NCBI GenBank assembly: GCA_027623555.1
Contig: JAQBSZ010000034.1
Coordinates: forward strand, 1-45,792
Origin: Pseudomonadota bacterium
Lineage (GTDB): Bacteria > Pseudomonadota > Gammaproteobacteria > Pseudomonadales > Pseudohongiellaceae
Direction: 5' to 3'
DNA length: 45,792 nucleotides
Within the stretch, counting starts at the first letter, position 1; every line of letters begins with the position of its first letter. The notes under the pieces were generated by a model. The model was not told the DNA's origin and made no database searches. It saw nothing but the letters and a program-made list of their open reading frames with translations. Shown here piece by piece: positions 17,744-26,709 of the stretch. The position numbers and the translations under genes are program-made.

Positions 17744-18711
17744 GTGGCCACCTGCTGCTCGACAATAAGGTGCTGGTAGATCGCCTCGACCGTCTCATCA
17801 GCCGGCCCCATGGACTCGATCGCCCATCCCTCGTTGACTACCATCTGGTTCATGGCCAGAAAGAAGGTATCGGCATCGCTGGTGCGTATGAACAGCCCCA
17901 GGCCATCATAGTGAAGCTGGGCCTCCACCAGGTGCTCGAGGTCGAACACCCTGGCGGCAATGGCGCTGGCGTCTTTGCTGCGAATGAATATCTTCATCGG
18001 CTCGCCGGTCTCGCTCTGAATATTGCTCAGGTCACCCTCTGCCACCAGGTAACCACTGTTAAGCAGAATAACCCGGTCCGAGATGAGGTCTACCTCGTGA
18101 AGGATTTGACTGGAGATAACCACGATCTTTCCCGCGTCGGCGAACTCACGAAACAGGCCAATCACCTGCGCGCGGGCCATCGGGTCCAGGCCATTGAGCG
18201 GTTCATCGAGAATCATAACATCCGGTTGATGGAAGATGGCCTGCGCCAGCTTGATGCGTTGCCGCATGCCCTTGCTGTAGGCATCGACAGATTTATACGC
18301 GGCCTTGCTCAGATCTACCTGCTCCAGAGCCTGTCGCGTCAAGGCCTCCGCTGTTGACCGGGCATAGCCATGTACCAGCAGCGTGTTGCGAATGAAATTG
18401 TAGCCATTGATGCCGGCCGGAAAAGAATCGTACTGGGTGCAGTAGCCGAGCTGGCGAAAAAAGTTTTCCGCTTGCGTGGGAGTCACCCCTCGCACCTTGA
18501 TGCTGCCGCGTGTGGACGGTATCAAGCCGGCAATCAGGTTCATCAGTGTGGACTTGCCGGCGCCATTGGGTCCCACCAGCCCGGTGATGCCGGGTTCGAT
18601 CTGCAGGTTGATGCGGTTCACCCCGAGAATGTCGCCGTAGAATTTCGACACGTCCCTAAGCGCAATGTTGCCGCCGGCGTTCTCCACCTGGATAGCTTCG
18701 GCCCGGTTCAT
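17740..18711 (-). CDS. ABC-2 type transporter ATPase
   Basis: This 323-residue subunit starts at ATG 18711, supported by AGGAGG 7 bp upstream. A longer frame to 18759 would overlap the previous gene. It has Walker A GPNGAGKST, a Q-loop region QLGYCTQYDSFPAG, signature YSKGMRQRIKLAQAI (a variant without LSGGQ, common in ABC-2 exporters), Walker B VMILDEPLNGLDP and a switch region ISSQILHEVD in which Gln occupies the usual His position. The switch His variation is shared by many DrrA-like ATPases and may alter the ATPase cycle. The C-terminal roughly 90 residues form the usual regulatory extension. It pairs with the permease at 16868-17743. Confidence 0.9.
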   Translation of the reverse strand: MNRAEAIQVENAGGNIALRDVSKFYGDILGVNRINLQIEPGITGLVGPNGAGKSTLMNLIAGLIPSTRGSIKVRGVTPTQAENFFRQLGYCTQYDSFPAGINGYNFIRNTLLVHGYARSTAEALTRQALEQVDLSKAAYKSVDAYSKGMRQRIKLAQAIFHQPDVMILDEPLNGLDPMARAQVIGLFREFADAGKIVVISSQILHEVDLISDRVILLNSGYLVAEGDLSNIQSETGEPMKIFIRSKDASAIAARVFDLEHLVEAQLHYDGLGLFIRTSDADTFFLAMNQMVVNEGWAIESMGPADETVEAIYQHLIVEQQVAT

Positions 18712-18736
18712 CGGGCTACCTCCTGCAAGCACCTGA

Positions 18737-19618
18737 TCATGAGACCACCTGAAAGGCACGAATCCGTCGCGTCAGCAGCACCAGCGCCACCAGCGAGAAG
18801 GCGAGAAATTGCAACACGGCGACTTCGGTATCCATGTGTGGCACGAAGCCGAGCAGATCGCTGTCGGCCTGATACAAGGCGGTCATCAACACCTCCTGGC
18901 CGGCGAAGATGTTCACCAGGTAGCCACCCAGGCCGTCGGTGAATACCTGTTCGATGATCTCGCCGGTGATGGAGCCGAGCAGGAGTATGCCAAAGAAGGC
19001 CATCCGTGCCATGGCTTTCCATTTCACGAAGGCGGAGACCGCGAATGCCACCAGCGACAGAGTGACAATCCAGCTCAACGAAGTCACCACGGCTGCCAGG
19101 GGTATGTGCAGGTTATCACCCAGCCAAGGCCCGCCTGCCAGGTAGGCCTGCACGAAAACCAGTAGCAGGGCAGGAACCCAGCTGATCAGCGAACCCAGGA
19201 ACAGCAACACAAGCAGCTTGCCAAAGATATAACTGGCCTTGTTGATCGGGCGGGACAGATACAGTGGCAGGGCGTTGTTTCTCAGATCCGGCGAGATCAT
19301 CGTCGGCCCGATCACCATCACCATCACAAACAACAGGAAATTCTGCGGAATCTGCATCACCAGCGCAAAAGCATTGCCATCGATTACGGCGAGATCATCC
19401 GGCGTCACCTCGAACTGCAGCAGTAGCTCCAGGTTGTGATACACGTAGATGGCGCACATCAAAAGCAGTGGCAGCAGCAACGAGATAAAGAAGAACGCCA
19501 CGAACAAACGGGACTTAAAGACATCCGCCAGCGCATAGCGAAAGATCACTAACATACGCTCGAAGGGCGGAGTCAGCGGCCCGCTATAGCCTTGATAGGC
19601 TTTTAGAAAAATCGCCAT
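18737..19618 (-). CDS. ABC-2 type transporter permease
   Basis: This 293-residue protein has six hydrophobic helices, near 38-60, 105-125, 145-170, 183-208, 215-235 and 265-285. The N-terminus (YQGYSGPLTPPFERMLVIFR) and the motif SPDLRNNALPLYLSRPINKASY are typical of ABC-2 permeases that pair with CcmA-like ATPases. I keep ATG 19618 because the YxGxLTP segment belongs to the family, although no Shine-Dalgarno sequence is visible. It lies 57 bp after the ATPase gene at 19676-20779 and ends 25 bp before the next ATPase start, so it most likely works with the upstream ATPase as the first of two exporters in this operon. Confidence 0.87.
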   Translation of the reverse strand: MAIFLKAYQGYSGPLTPPFERMLVIFRYALADVFKSRLFVAFFFISLLLPLLLMCAIYVYHNLELLLQFEVTPDDLAVIDGNAFALVMQIPQNFLLFVMVMVIGPTMISPDLRNNALPLYLSRPINKASYIFGKLLVLLFLGSLISWVPALLLVFVQAYLAGGPWLGDNLHIPLAAVVTSLSWIVTLSLVAFAVSAFVKWKAMARMAFFGILLLGSITGEIIEQVFTDGLGGYLVNIFAGQEVLMTALYQADSDLLGFVPHMDTEVAVLQFLAFSLVALVLLTRRIRAFQVVS

Positions 19619-19675
19619 TCAGATTCGGTCCCCGGTGTGCATTCTCATAGCTTTTGCACCATCCTGATCTCCGTC

Positions 19676-20779
19676 CTAAGCATATTCTTCGTCCATGGCC
19701 CGCAAGAAGATGTCTTCCAGCGAGTCACGTTTGTAGTCGAGGTTGCGTATTTGCACCGACAGCTCTGCCGCCAGAGCATATAGTTGGTTAATTTCCACGC
19801 CATCGGGAATGATGGCCTTGATACGGCGGCGATTGGGCAGGGCCACTTCGCAACCTAGATTTCTAAGGCCTTCGATGAAGTCGTTCTCATTGCCGCGAAT
19901 CTGCATCAACAGAAACTGCCGATTGCTGCGCCGTTCTTCTTCGAGATTACAGTACTTGGCAATTCTTCCTTCTTTTAATACCAGCACCTCATCGCAGCAG
20001 GATTCGATATCCTGTAACAAGTGTGATGCCACCACGATGTGGGTGTCACCGGAATCGCGAATCTCGCGAATCAACTGCAACATGCGCGCCCGGGCCGGTG
20101 GATCGAGGCCGTTCGTGGGCTCGTCGAGAAAGAGTAATTTTGGCCCATGGACGATGGCCTGTGCCAGCTTGGCCAGTTGTTTCATGCCGAGGGAATACGA
20201 ATCGATGGTGCGGTAGCGGGCCTCACCCAGGCCGACGTAGAAGAACACCTCGTGGGCCCGTTCCAGTGCCACCCTGGGGCTGAGCCCGGACAGCTCCGCC
20301 ATCATGCGCACGAAGCGGATGCCGGTCATGCCGGCGATGAAGGAGTCGCGCTCCGGCATATAGCCCACCATGCCCCGCACGAACTGGTTGCCGGCGCTGA
20401 GGTCATGGCCGAGTATCGCCGCCTTTCCGGAGCTTGGCCAGTTAAAGCCGAGCAGGGTGTTTAACAGGGTAGTCTTGCCCGCGCCGTTCGGACCCAGCAG
20501 GCCGATACAATGCCCGTGCATCCGGGCTGTCAGATGATCCAGCACCGGGTGGTCGAAGTTGACACACAACTCATCCAGTTCGATGACGGGTACATCCTGC
20601 TGAGCCGCCGGCGCGGAGGCATCACCCGATGCCGGCTGGTGCAGGCTGGAATTTTTTGTGCTATTTCCTTTATCGACTGTAGTCCCTCGGTCGGTTTTCC
20701 CCGTTTGCAGAGCGGACCCGGTGGCCTCTGAGGGGGCTACCATTGGATTGTCTTCGGTGCTGAGGGTATCGCTGGTCAA
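19676..20779 (-). CDS. ABC-2 type transporter ATPase with N-terminal extension
   Basis: This protein has up to 367 residues. It shows Walker [10 protein letters not shown], signature [15 protein letters not shown], Walker [14 protein letters not shown] and switch His in VVASHLLQD. About 65 residues of Ser/Thr/Gly-rich, low-complexity sequence precede the ATPase domain. The first start (20779) is TTG with AAGGA very close. ATG 20743 is an alternative and still leaves a long tail of no known function. A C-terminal domain of about 90 residues ends in [16 protein letters not shown], as in related exporters. It pairs with the permease at 18737-19618. It follows the FecR gene after a 172-bp gap in which I see nothing. 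Confidence 0.88.
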   Translation of the reverse strand: MTSDTLSTEDNPMVAPSEATGSALQTGKTDRGTTVDKGNSTKNSSLHQPASGDASAPAAQQDVPVIELDELCVNFDHPVLDHLTARMHGHCIGLLGPNGAGKTTLLNTLLGFNWPSSGKAAILGHDLSAGNQFVRGMVGYMPERDSFIAGMTGIRFVRMMAELSGLSPRVALERAHEVFFYVGLGEARYRTIDSYSLGMKQLAKLAQAIVHGPKLLFLDEPTNGLDPPARARMLQLIREIRDSGDTHIVVASHLLQDIESCCDEVLVLKEGRIAKYCNLEEERRSNRQFLLMQIRGNENDFIEGLRNLGCEVALPNRRRIKAIIPDGVEINQLYALAAELSVQIRNLDYKRDSLEDIFLRAMDEEYA

Positions 20780-20951
20780 AGATCCTTCCGTCCGTCCCTG
20801 TGCTGAGAGGGCTGAGTTTTTAATCGCTTACCGGGAGGTTACTCGCTGACGGGTGAATTCACTAGTGCTCATGCACAATCCATCCGGTCCAGCCAGTCCG
20901 CTCAGTACTCGCATAACTCCCAATGCTCTCAATACTTTCAATACTCGCCGT

Positions 20952-23735
20952 TCAATCGACAGTAACGCTGATGTTCTGCTCGGTCACTGACTCAATCAGT
21001 GGCTGCAACGCGATCAGCTGCGACAGGATCTGCACAGGTAGCTGTGAGCTGCCGTTGTGAACCAGGTGCATTCTATCGGGCAATGCCAGGATGCTGGATA
21101 TGGACGGGCCGATGTCATTATCGAGACCATCGATAGCCGCCACAGCCGCCTGCTGCTCTTCGGTGAGTGCGGAAGGCAGATTACTCATCACATCGCCCAA
21201 CAATTCACCGAGCCGGCTGAAGGACACCAGCGAGAAGTCGAGATAGCCATCCCGTGACAGCAACTCCCTGAATGCGCTGTCGGTCTGCAGGCCCGATCCA
21301 GACTCGTAGTAACTGATGCCCCGGTCTACCAGGCCCCGGTCGGCGGCAGCGACCAGGTAGCCGTCCACGTAGGCATAGTGAAACGACACCGAGGACAGGT
21401 CCAGCTCGGTATCGGCCACCGAATCAACCGAGAGATTTACTTTGTAACCGGTGTAACCAGCCACGTTGGCCGGGGTAAGCGCGAGGGAGGCTTCGATAGC
21501 TTCCTCGCCTGCCACGTATTCATTGAAGCGGGCTACCGACCATTCGATGCTCTGCTGCAATACGGTTGCGTCATAGGCTTCGATTACCACCTTCCAGGCC
21601 GGCGTGGGCAAGGCAGGTCCATCCAGCCCGAACGCCACTTCGCCGCCGAGAATGCCTATCACTTCATAGAACAGTTCCAGCTCGGCCTGGGCGTCAAAAT
21701 CCTCAGGCAGATCAAGCGGCCCGAATTCATCGAGTATGGAACCGGGCTCCTTGAGCAGCAGGGCGGTGGCAAAGGTGGTATCGGTGGAGAAAAACTCTAA
21801 AGACCCCATGGGGCCAGCATTGGCAAGCCAGGCCATGGCGCCCTGCCGCTCACCGTCAAAGAATATATCGGCTGTTATGGAAGTCTCACCGTTCTCCTGG
21901 CGGTGTTGGGCGACAAGGTATTCCATATTAGCAAGGCCCGCCGCATCGAATCCGTCGGTGACTTCCGCCGACATTTCCAGCGGTGAGAATAATTGCGGGA
22001 AATGCACTGCACCCAGAATCTCGGTGCCCTGGGCATAGGAAGTCTGTAATAGCCCGTGCAGGTCCGACCCGACGAAGGCGCTGCCGCCGTTGTCGAGGTT
22101 AGCCTGCATCTCGATCAGCGTGGCGGCATTGATTGAGGCGATCAGTATGTCATCCACCAGCAGGATAGACAGCTCGCCATCCCGAGCATCGGCCGGGTCA
22201 TCGATGATGGCGACTTCCATCTCCGCATCTAGCCCTTCGGCTTCCAGTGCGGCGCGCAGTTGCTCCATCTGATTCTCGAAAGCCGCCCGGAAAGCCTCGG
22301 CATCCACTTCTGACAGGATAACCGGTGCGCCGATGCCTGCCTCCGAGTCCACCGCGCTGCCGTCTTCAGACATGGTAATGGCGACCACGGTCTCCTCACC
22401 CAGGGCATAGCCGATCTCGCGCAGCCAGTTCATGACCTCGTCGATGCGACCGCCCTCCGAAGCGGATTCAAATTCTGTCCAATATTCGCCCAGGGTTTCA
22501 CTGCCCTGCATGCGGGCACGAACGACGTCATACACATCGACGATCTTCTCCGGGGCATTCGGCACGGCGATATACACGGCGGTTGATGCAGGCGCCAGAT
22601 CTAACAGACGAGTCGAGTAGCGGGGCGGTACATCCAACACCGCTTGCAAATCCTGCTGCAATGCTGCCACCTCCTGAAGCATGGCGATGTATTGATCGGC
22701 ATTCTGACTCCAGGCAATCTCGTCGATGACGCTGCGCGCGAACACTTGGGTGCGAGAGTCCATCACCTCGCCCGGCTCCAGTGCAGTAGTATCGCCTTGC
22801 AGCAGCACGTTGACCGAGCCTTCAATAACGGCCACTCGTGAGCCCTTCGCGCCATGTGCCACTTCGAAGATAGTGCCGGTCACCGACACCATGAGTTCAT
22901 CGGTGAAAACATCCAGCGTGCCGGAGCCCTGGGGCGAGGCTTGCACCAGGATGCGTCCGCGGGACACATCGATGCGGTTACCCGAACCCCGCCGCGTCAT
23001 GCTCAGCTCGGAACGTTCATCCACTTCGATCTGCGACCCGTCATCGAGTGTGATAAGGGCTGAGCTGGCGCCGGCGGAGCGAATGCGTTGGCGACCATTG
23101 ATCCAGGTGCCGGGTGTTAGAGCTTGCAAACGGCCATCCACTAATTGATAGAGCTGGCCGTCGATCGCATCAACCTGTGCCAGGCGCGACTGATCGAATG
23201 AGGGCAACTGCGGCATGACAACAAACAGGCCGATGGCAATCGCCGCCACCGTGGCGGCCGCCGCCAACCAGCGATAGAGAGGCGAGCCAACGGTATTGCC
23301 GGCTAGGCCTTGAGACTGACCGGACTGCCCACCGCGGGCGGCATCGAGTGCTCGGCGCAGGGGAATAGACTGCCGCGTCTCTTCTTCAAACAGTGTGGTC
23401 TGTGCAGAAGACAATTGCTTCGCCAGGTAGGCCGGGATGGCGGCAATATAGTCGTCGATGGAATCCCAGCGCGCAGTTGGTGTTGGCGCTTGCGATTTTT
23501 CTGAGCTTTGCATTTCCACAGATTCTACTGAACCTCCTAATTTTGCTGATCCCATCGCCTGTCTCTGCTTGTCAAGAACATGGGGGCCACGCTGGCTGGC
23601 GATCGCAGCCTGTGCACGATCACTCGCGCTGGCAATCGCTGCCGCAGACGGCACATCGGCTTTAATCGCGTCGATGGCGGCGTCTACCTTGCCAGCCTGA
23701 TCAGAATTATCGGGTGTATTTGTATGATCTTTCAT
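20952..23735 (-). CDS. FecR-domain membrane protein, large periplasmic C-terminal part
   Basis: This is a 927-residue protein. The cytosolic N-terminal part (1-150) contains an Asp/Ile segment (SIDDYIAAIPAYLAKQLS) that may contact the sigma factor. One membrane helix follows at about 153-175, then a FecR domain at about 205-320 (GRQRIRSAGASSALITLDDGS, VSRGRILVQ, VTGTIFEVAHG). The remaining roughly 580 residues are periplasmic, acidic and predicted alpha/beta (STAVYIAVPNAPEKIVDVYD). They look weakly like DUF3352 proteins, but I cannot confirm that. The start overlaps the ECF sigma gene by 4 bp (ATGA), the classical coupling of sigma and anti-sigma genes. It would sense an envelope signal and control the sigma factor. 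It is much longer than usual FecR proteins (about 320 residues). Confidence 0.85.
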   Translation of the reverse strand: MKDHTNTPDNSDQAGKVDAAIDAIKADVPSAAAIASASDRAQAAIASQRGPHVLDKQRQAMGSAKLGGSVESVEMQSSEKSQAPTPTARWDSIDDYIAAIPAYLAKQLSSAQTTLFEEETRQSIPLRRALDAARGGQSGQSQGLAGNTVGSPLYRWLAAAATVAAIAIGLFVVMPQLPSFDQSRLAQVDAIDGQLYQLVDGRLQALTPGTWINGRQRIRSAGASSALITLDDGSQIEVDERSELSMTRRGSGNRIDVSRGRILVQASPQGSGTLDVFTDELMVSVTGTIFEVAHGAKGSRVAVIEGSVNVLLQGDTTALEPGEVMDSRTQVFARSVIDEIAWSQNADQYIAMLQEVAALQQDLQAVLDVPPRYSTRLLDLAPASTAVYIAVPNAPEKIVDVYDVVRARMQGSETLGEYWTEFESASEGGRIDEVMNWLREIGYALGEETVVAITMSEDGSAVDSEAGIGAPVILSEVDAEAFRAAFENQMEQLRAALEAEGLDAEMEVAIIDDPADARDGELSILLVDDILIASINAATLIEMQANLDNGGSAFVGSDLHGLLQTSYAQGTEILGAVHFPQLFSPLEMSAEVTDGFDAAGLANMEYLVAQHRQENGETSITADIFFDGERQGAMAWLANAGPMGSLEFFSTDTTFATALLLKEPGSILDEFGPLDLPEDFDAQAELELFYEVIGILGGEVAFGLDGPALPTPAWKVVIEAYDATVLQQSIEWSVARFNEYVAGEEAIEASLALTPANVAGYTGYKVNLSVDSVADTELDLSSVSFHYAYVDGYLVAAADRGLVDRGISYYESGSGLQTDSAFRELLSRDGYLDFSLVSFSRLGELLGDVMSNLPSALTEEQQAAVAAIDGLDNDIGPSISSILALPDRMHLVHNGSSQLPVQILSQLIALQPLIESVTEQNISVTVD

Positions 23736-24292
23736 CGGTAGTCTCCTTCGAGTTCACCAAGGATTTCCTGTAAACGGGTTCGCGCCCTGTGCAGGGTGAC
23801 CGCGACGGTGTTGGGGGTAGAGTCGAGCAGCACGGCGATCTCGGCATTGCTGAAATCCTCAAAGAATCGCAGGGCAAAGACTTCGGCCGCATGGTGTTCT
23901 AAAGAAAGCAGTGCTACACGCAGATGCCGGCGCAGCTCAGCCTGCCGCACGTCGCTATCAGCTGCGCCCTGGGTAGCGGCATGGATATCCTCAATCAGAC
24001 TAACGCTATGGGAGTGGTACTTCGACCGCAACAGATCGATGCTGGCATTAATGGCAGCCCGCCGCAGGTACGCGGCAGAGCTCGAACCGTAAGTCTGTGG
24101 TTCCCGGCGCTTCAGCAGGCGCAGGAACACCGATTGAAGAACATCTTCGGCATCCTGCATATTGCCGGTCACCCGGTAGGCTGCCAGTAGCACCTTGTCA
24201 TGATGTTCGCTGAAAAGCTCATCAAAGGTAGGTGTCATCCTGTCAGCACCGGAGCGTGGCTCATTGAGCAATGTAATAGCGTAGTCCCCCAT
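23732..24292 (-). CDS. ECF-type RNA polymerase sigma factor
   Basis: This protein has 186 residues from ATG 24292; ATG 24238 (168 residues) has a weak AGG site and is equally possible. Region 2 contains YRVTGNMQDAEDVLQSVFLR, matching the sigma-70 region 2 core-binding and -10 recognition helices. Region 4 contains FFEDFSNAEIAVLLDSTPNT and VTLHRARTRLQEIL, the helix-turn-helix that reads the -35 element. The linker and absence of regions 1 and 3 define the ECF class. It heads a minus-strand unit with the FecR-domain gene (4-bp overlap) and probably both ABC-2 exporters. Autoregulation is expected, but I could not identify its promoter motif in the roughly 150 bp upstream. Confidence 0.93.
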   Translation of the reverse strand: MGDYAITLLNEPRSGADRMTPTFDELFSEHHDKVLLAAYRVTGNMQDAEDVLQSVFLRLLKRREPQTYGSSSAAYLRRAAINASIDLLRSKYHSHSVSLIEDIHAATQGAADSDVRQAELRRHLRVALLSLEHHAAEVFALRFFEDFSNAEIAVLLDSTPNTVAVTLHRARTRLQEILGELEGDYR

Positions 24293-24380
24293 ATCTGTTT
24301 AAACGAGTCAGGAGAGAGATTATTACAGGGAAGGTATAGAAAGTTGCAGGAGAAATATATCTGTCTCTGATCAACAAAGT

Positions 24381-24409
24381 TTGGCGGTTTGTTTGTACCC
24401 GCCTATACT
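24381..24409 (+). promoter_or_regulatory. Sigma-70-like promoter of the DUF1640-like gene
   Basis: TTGGCG (24381-24386) and TATACT (24404-24409) are separated by 17 bp. They lie 35 bp before the start codon at 24444, which has an AGGGAG ribosome-binding site. A TATCTGTCTCTGATC repeat half-site lies just upstream (about 24357-24371). Confidence 0.6.
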
Positions 24410-24443
24410 ACTAGCTCGATAAGCTAACTACAGGGAGTGTACA

Positions 24444-24734
24444 ATGGCTATCACTACATTCGATACGCATAAGTTCGTACGCCGTCTGGAAAAGGCAGGC
24501 GTACCTCTTGAGCAGGCAGAAGCACAAGCTGAAGTTCTGACAGAGGCATTCAACGTGAATCTTGAATCATTGGTCACCAAAGAGTTTCTGGCCGCCCGGT
24601 TTGCCGAGCAGAAAGCTTATCTGGACACTCGCTTCGCCGAGGTCGAAAACAAATTCCGTTTTCTTTCCTGGACTCAGGCCATAGTGATTGCGGCGGTGAT
24701 CATTCCTTATTTGGAACGGCTGGCCGCGTTATAA
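24444..24734 (+). CDS. DUF1640-like coiled-coil membrane protein
   Basis: This 96-residue protein begins with FDTHKFVRRLEKAGVPLEQAEAQ, typical of the DUF1640 family (related to CCDC90/MCUR1-type coiled coils). A helical, charged middle region (about 25-70) likely forms a trimeric coiled coil. One C-terminal membrane helix follows (about 75-92, WTQAIVIAAVIIPYLERLAA). Bacterial members are small inner-membrane proteins of unknown function and are often found near transposase or toxin-antitoxin genes. It has its own promoter and ribosome-binding site. The stop codon is followed 11 bp later by REP units of the adjacent RAYT. Confidence 0.8.
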   Translation: MAITTFDTHKFVRRLEKAGVPLEQAEAQAEVLTEAFNVNLESLVTKEFLAARFAEQKAYLDTRFAEVENKFRFLSWTQAIVIAAVIIPYLERLAAL

Positions 24735-24745
24735 AAACACAATCC

Positions 24746-24790
24746 GGGGTCAGGTCTCCATTTGCAATTCGGGGTCAGGTCTCCATATGC
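24746..24790 (+). repeat. Two tandem REP units upstream of the RAYT gene
   Basis: GGGGTCAGGTCTCCATTTGCA and GGGGTCAGGTCTCCATATGCA-like units start at 24746 and 24771. The inverse unit lies at the 3' end of the transposase gene (25720-25741), so the gene is bracketed by inverted REPs. The same unit recurs at 26748, 36058, 37211, 38660, 42759 and 44850. Confidence 0.88.
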
Positions 24791-24885
24791 ACATTTTTCC
24801 AAGAGATATGGGTTGTGTTTTGGACATTTCCTGCGCTTGATCTATCGTTTGTGTTGCCCAGTGGACTCCAAGGATGGAACCACGC

Positions 24886-25737
24886 ATGGCGAGACCTTTA
24901 CGCATCGAGTTTCCAGGAGCTTTGTATCACGTTACATCGAGGGGCAATGCCAGGTCGGCGGTAGCAATTGACCGAGTCGATCGATTGAAGTTTTTCGAGT
25001 TGCTGGCACAGGGCGTCGATCGTTACGCGTGGTGCTGCCATGCCTATTGTCTCATGGACAATCACTATCACCTTATAATTGAAACTGCTGAGCCAAACCT
25101 GAGCCGTGGAATGCGTCATCTCAATGGGTGTTACACCCAGGCCTTCAATCGTCGCCATGGACGAGCGGGGCATGTCTTCCAGGGCCGATACAGGGCGATT
25201 CTAGTTCAAGCAGAAAGCTACCTGCTGGAGTTATGCAGGTACGTGGTGCTTAATCCTGTAAGGGCGGGTATGACTCACAAGGTTGAACTGTGGCCCTGGA
25301 GTAGTTACCGGGCAACGGCAGGGATGGTAGTGCGGCCGAATTGGCTGTACACCGAGGCGCTGCTGTCCCTGTTCAGCGGGAACAAAATCCAGCGTACAAA
25401 CGCTTACCAGCACTACATCAACGCAGGCAAAGGACAGCCCTTGCCATGGCAACACCTGCGCAATGAAGTGTACCTGGGAAGCGAGGAATTCGTTGAAAAC
25501 ATGCAATCCAAAATGGCGAACGGGGCGAAACTCCGCGGTACACCCAAGGTTCAATACGGTCCAGTAATAAAACCTATCAATTGGTATTTCGACCGCTACA
25601 GATCACGCGAGCAGGCCATAGTCATAGCCTACAAGAGCGGCCACCACACCCAACAAGCCATAGGCGACTACCTAAACCTCAGCCACACCACCATCGGCCG
25701 AATAATCCGCAGCCACGACGTGCAATTGGAGACCTGA
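24886..25737 (+). CDS. REP-associated tyrosine transposase (RAYT, Y1/HUH family)
   Basis: This 283-residue protein starts at ATG 24886 (MARPLRIEFPGALYHV), the usual family start; an in-frame ATG at 24874 would add four residues. It has the HUH metal-binding motif NHYHLIIE (His60, His62) and the catalytic Tyr119 in RYVVLNPVRAG. A C-terminal helix-turn-helix (HTTQQAIGDYLNLSHTTIGRII) is seen in one RAYT subgroup. RAYTs are single-copy, IS200/IS605-related enzymes that nick and join single-stranded REP DNA and are thought to spread REPs. Matching REP units flank it and lie at six or more other sites in the window. The last codons (encoding VQLET and stop) fall inside the downstream REP. All key residues are present, so it is likely active. 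Confidence 0.92.
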   Translation: MARPLRIEFPGALYHVTSRGNARSAVAIDRVDRLKFFELLAQGVDRYAWCCHAYCLMDNHYHLIIETAEPNLSRGMRHLNGCYTQAFNRRHGRAGHVFQGRYRAILVQAESYLLELCRYVVLNPVRAGMTHKVELWPWSSYRATAGMVVRPNWLYTEALLSLFSGNKIQRTNAYQHYINAGKGQPLPWQHLRNEVYLGSEEFVENMQSKMANGAKLRGTPKVQYGPVIKPINWYFDRYRSREQAIVIAYKSGHHTQQAIGDYLNLSHTTIGRIIRSHDVQLET

Positions 25738-25741
25738 CCCC
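25720..25741 (-). repeat. REP unit overlapping the 3' end of the RAYT gene
   Basis: GTGCAATTGGAGACCTGACC, followed by CC, is the inverse of the units at 24746 and 24771. The transposase stop codon TGA is part of the repeat. Confidence 0.88.
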
Positions 25742-25862
25742 CTACACTCTGTTCGCAATCGTACAGAACTCTCTGTTAAAAACCCCAAGAATGGCTTTGA
25801 CCTGCGGGATAAACCCTGATCTCTCTTTCATGACAGATCTATCCGGGCAGCTAGGAGATTTT

Positions 25863-26678
25863 ATGCAAAGTTCAAGCTTACTGAGCGGCTTGGCCGCGTG
25901 TCTGATTGCCTTCATGTTCGCCGGCTGCGCGACTTCTACTGCCCCTGGGGCGATCGGAACGGATCGCCGGCAACTGTTGCTGGTGTCGTCCGAACAGATG
26001 AACCAGATGGCGGAACAGGCCTATTCCGACATGAAAGCAGGCGCAAGTAACGAAGGTATTCTGAATAGAGATAGCGCGTTGCTGAATCGGGTGCGCGCGG
26101 CAGGCACCCGCATTTATCCACACATTGCGGTTTTTCGGCCCGACGCGCTGGAATGGAACTGGGAACTCAACGTGTTGCAAAGCGATGAACTCAATGCATT
26201 CTGCATGCCAGGTGGCAAGATCATGTTCTATTCCGGACTGATCCAGCAGCTGGATTTGAGCGACGCCGAGATCGCCATTGTGATGGGGCATGAAATTGCG
26301 CATGCCTTGCGCGAACATTCCCGCGAGCAGATGTCGAATGCGCTGGCCGCGCAGGCCGCGATCGGAGTTGGTGCCGCCGTTCTTGGCCTTGGCCAGGGCG
26401 CTGCCGACCTCGCCGGCACAGGCTATCAGGCGCTGATTGCAACTCGCTTCAGTCGTATCGACGAAACGGAAGCGGATCGCATGGGCCTCGAACTTGTTGC
26501 CCGCGCCGGATACGACCCGCGCGCAGGCATCACACTGTGGCAGAAGATGATCAACGCGAACCAGGGTGGCAGACCGCCGGCTCTGTTGAGCAGCCATCCG
26601 GCCGAAGCAGACCGGGTGAGGCAGATCGAACGGCTGTTGCCGAGGGTGATGCCGCTTTATACGGCCGCCGATAAATAA
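25863..26678 (+). CDS. M48-family zinc metalloprotease lipoprotein
   Basis: This 271-residue protein starts at ATG 25863, preceded by AGGAG with 7 bp spacing; upstream in-frame sequence looks non-coding. The signal peptide ends in a lipobox (FAGC, Cys22), so the protein is a membrane-anchored lipoprotein. The catalytic motif is GHEIAHALREHSR (HEIAH at about 143-147), and DETEADRMGLELVARAGYDP supplies the third zinc ligand, as in BepA, LoiP and YcaL. The usual LQSDELNAFCMPGGKIMFYSGL segment precedes it. These proteases handle quality control of outer-membrane proteins in the periplasm. There is no TPR domain, so it is closer to LoiP/YcaL than to BepA. It converges on the 26797-28992 gene, with REPs in the gap. 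Confidence 0.93.
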   Translation: MQSSSLLSGLAACLIAFMFAGCATSTAPGAIGTDRRQLLLVSSEQMNQMAEQAYSDMKAGASNEGILNRDSALLNRVRAAGTRIYPHIAVFRPDALEWNWELNVLQSDELNAFCMPGGKIMFYSGLIQQLDLSDAEIAIVMGHEIAHALREHSREQMSNALAAQAAIGVGAAVLGLGQGAADLAGTGYQALIATRFSRIDETEADRMGLELVARAGYDPRAGITLWQKMINANQGGRPPALLSSHPAEADRVRQIERLLPRVMPLYTAADK

Positions 26679-26709
26679 TCAGGGAGAGATGGCAAATCAG
26701 CTGGCAGCA

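Noticed and set aside
16868..20779. Nitrous-oxide NosDFY or cytochrome c CcmA/B genes
   Set aside because: The ATPases resemble that broad group, but no NosD, NosZ or Ccm partner is present, so I call them generic ABC-2 exporters.
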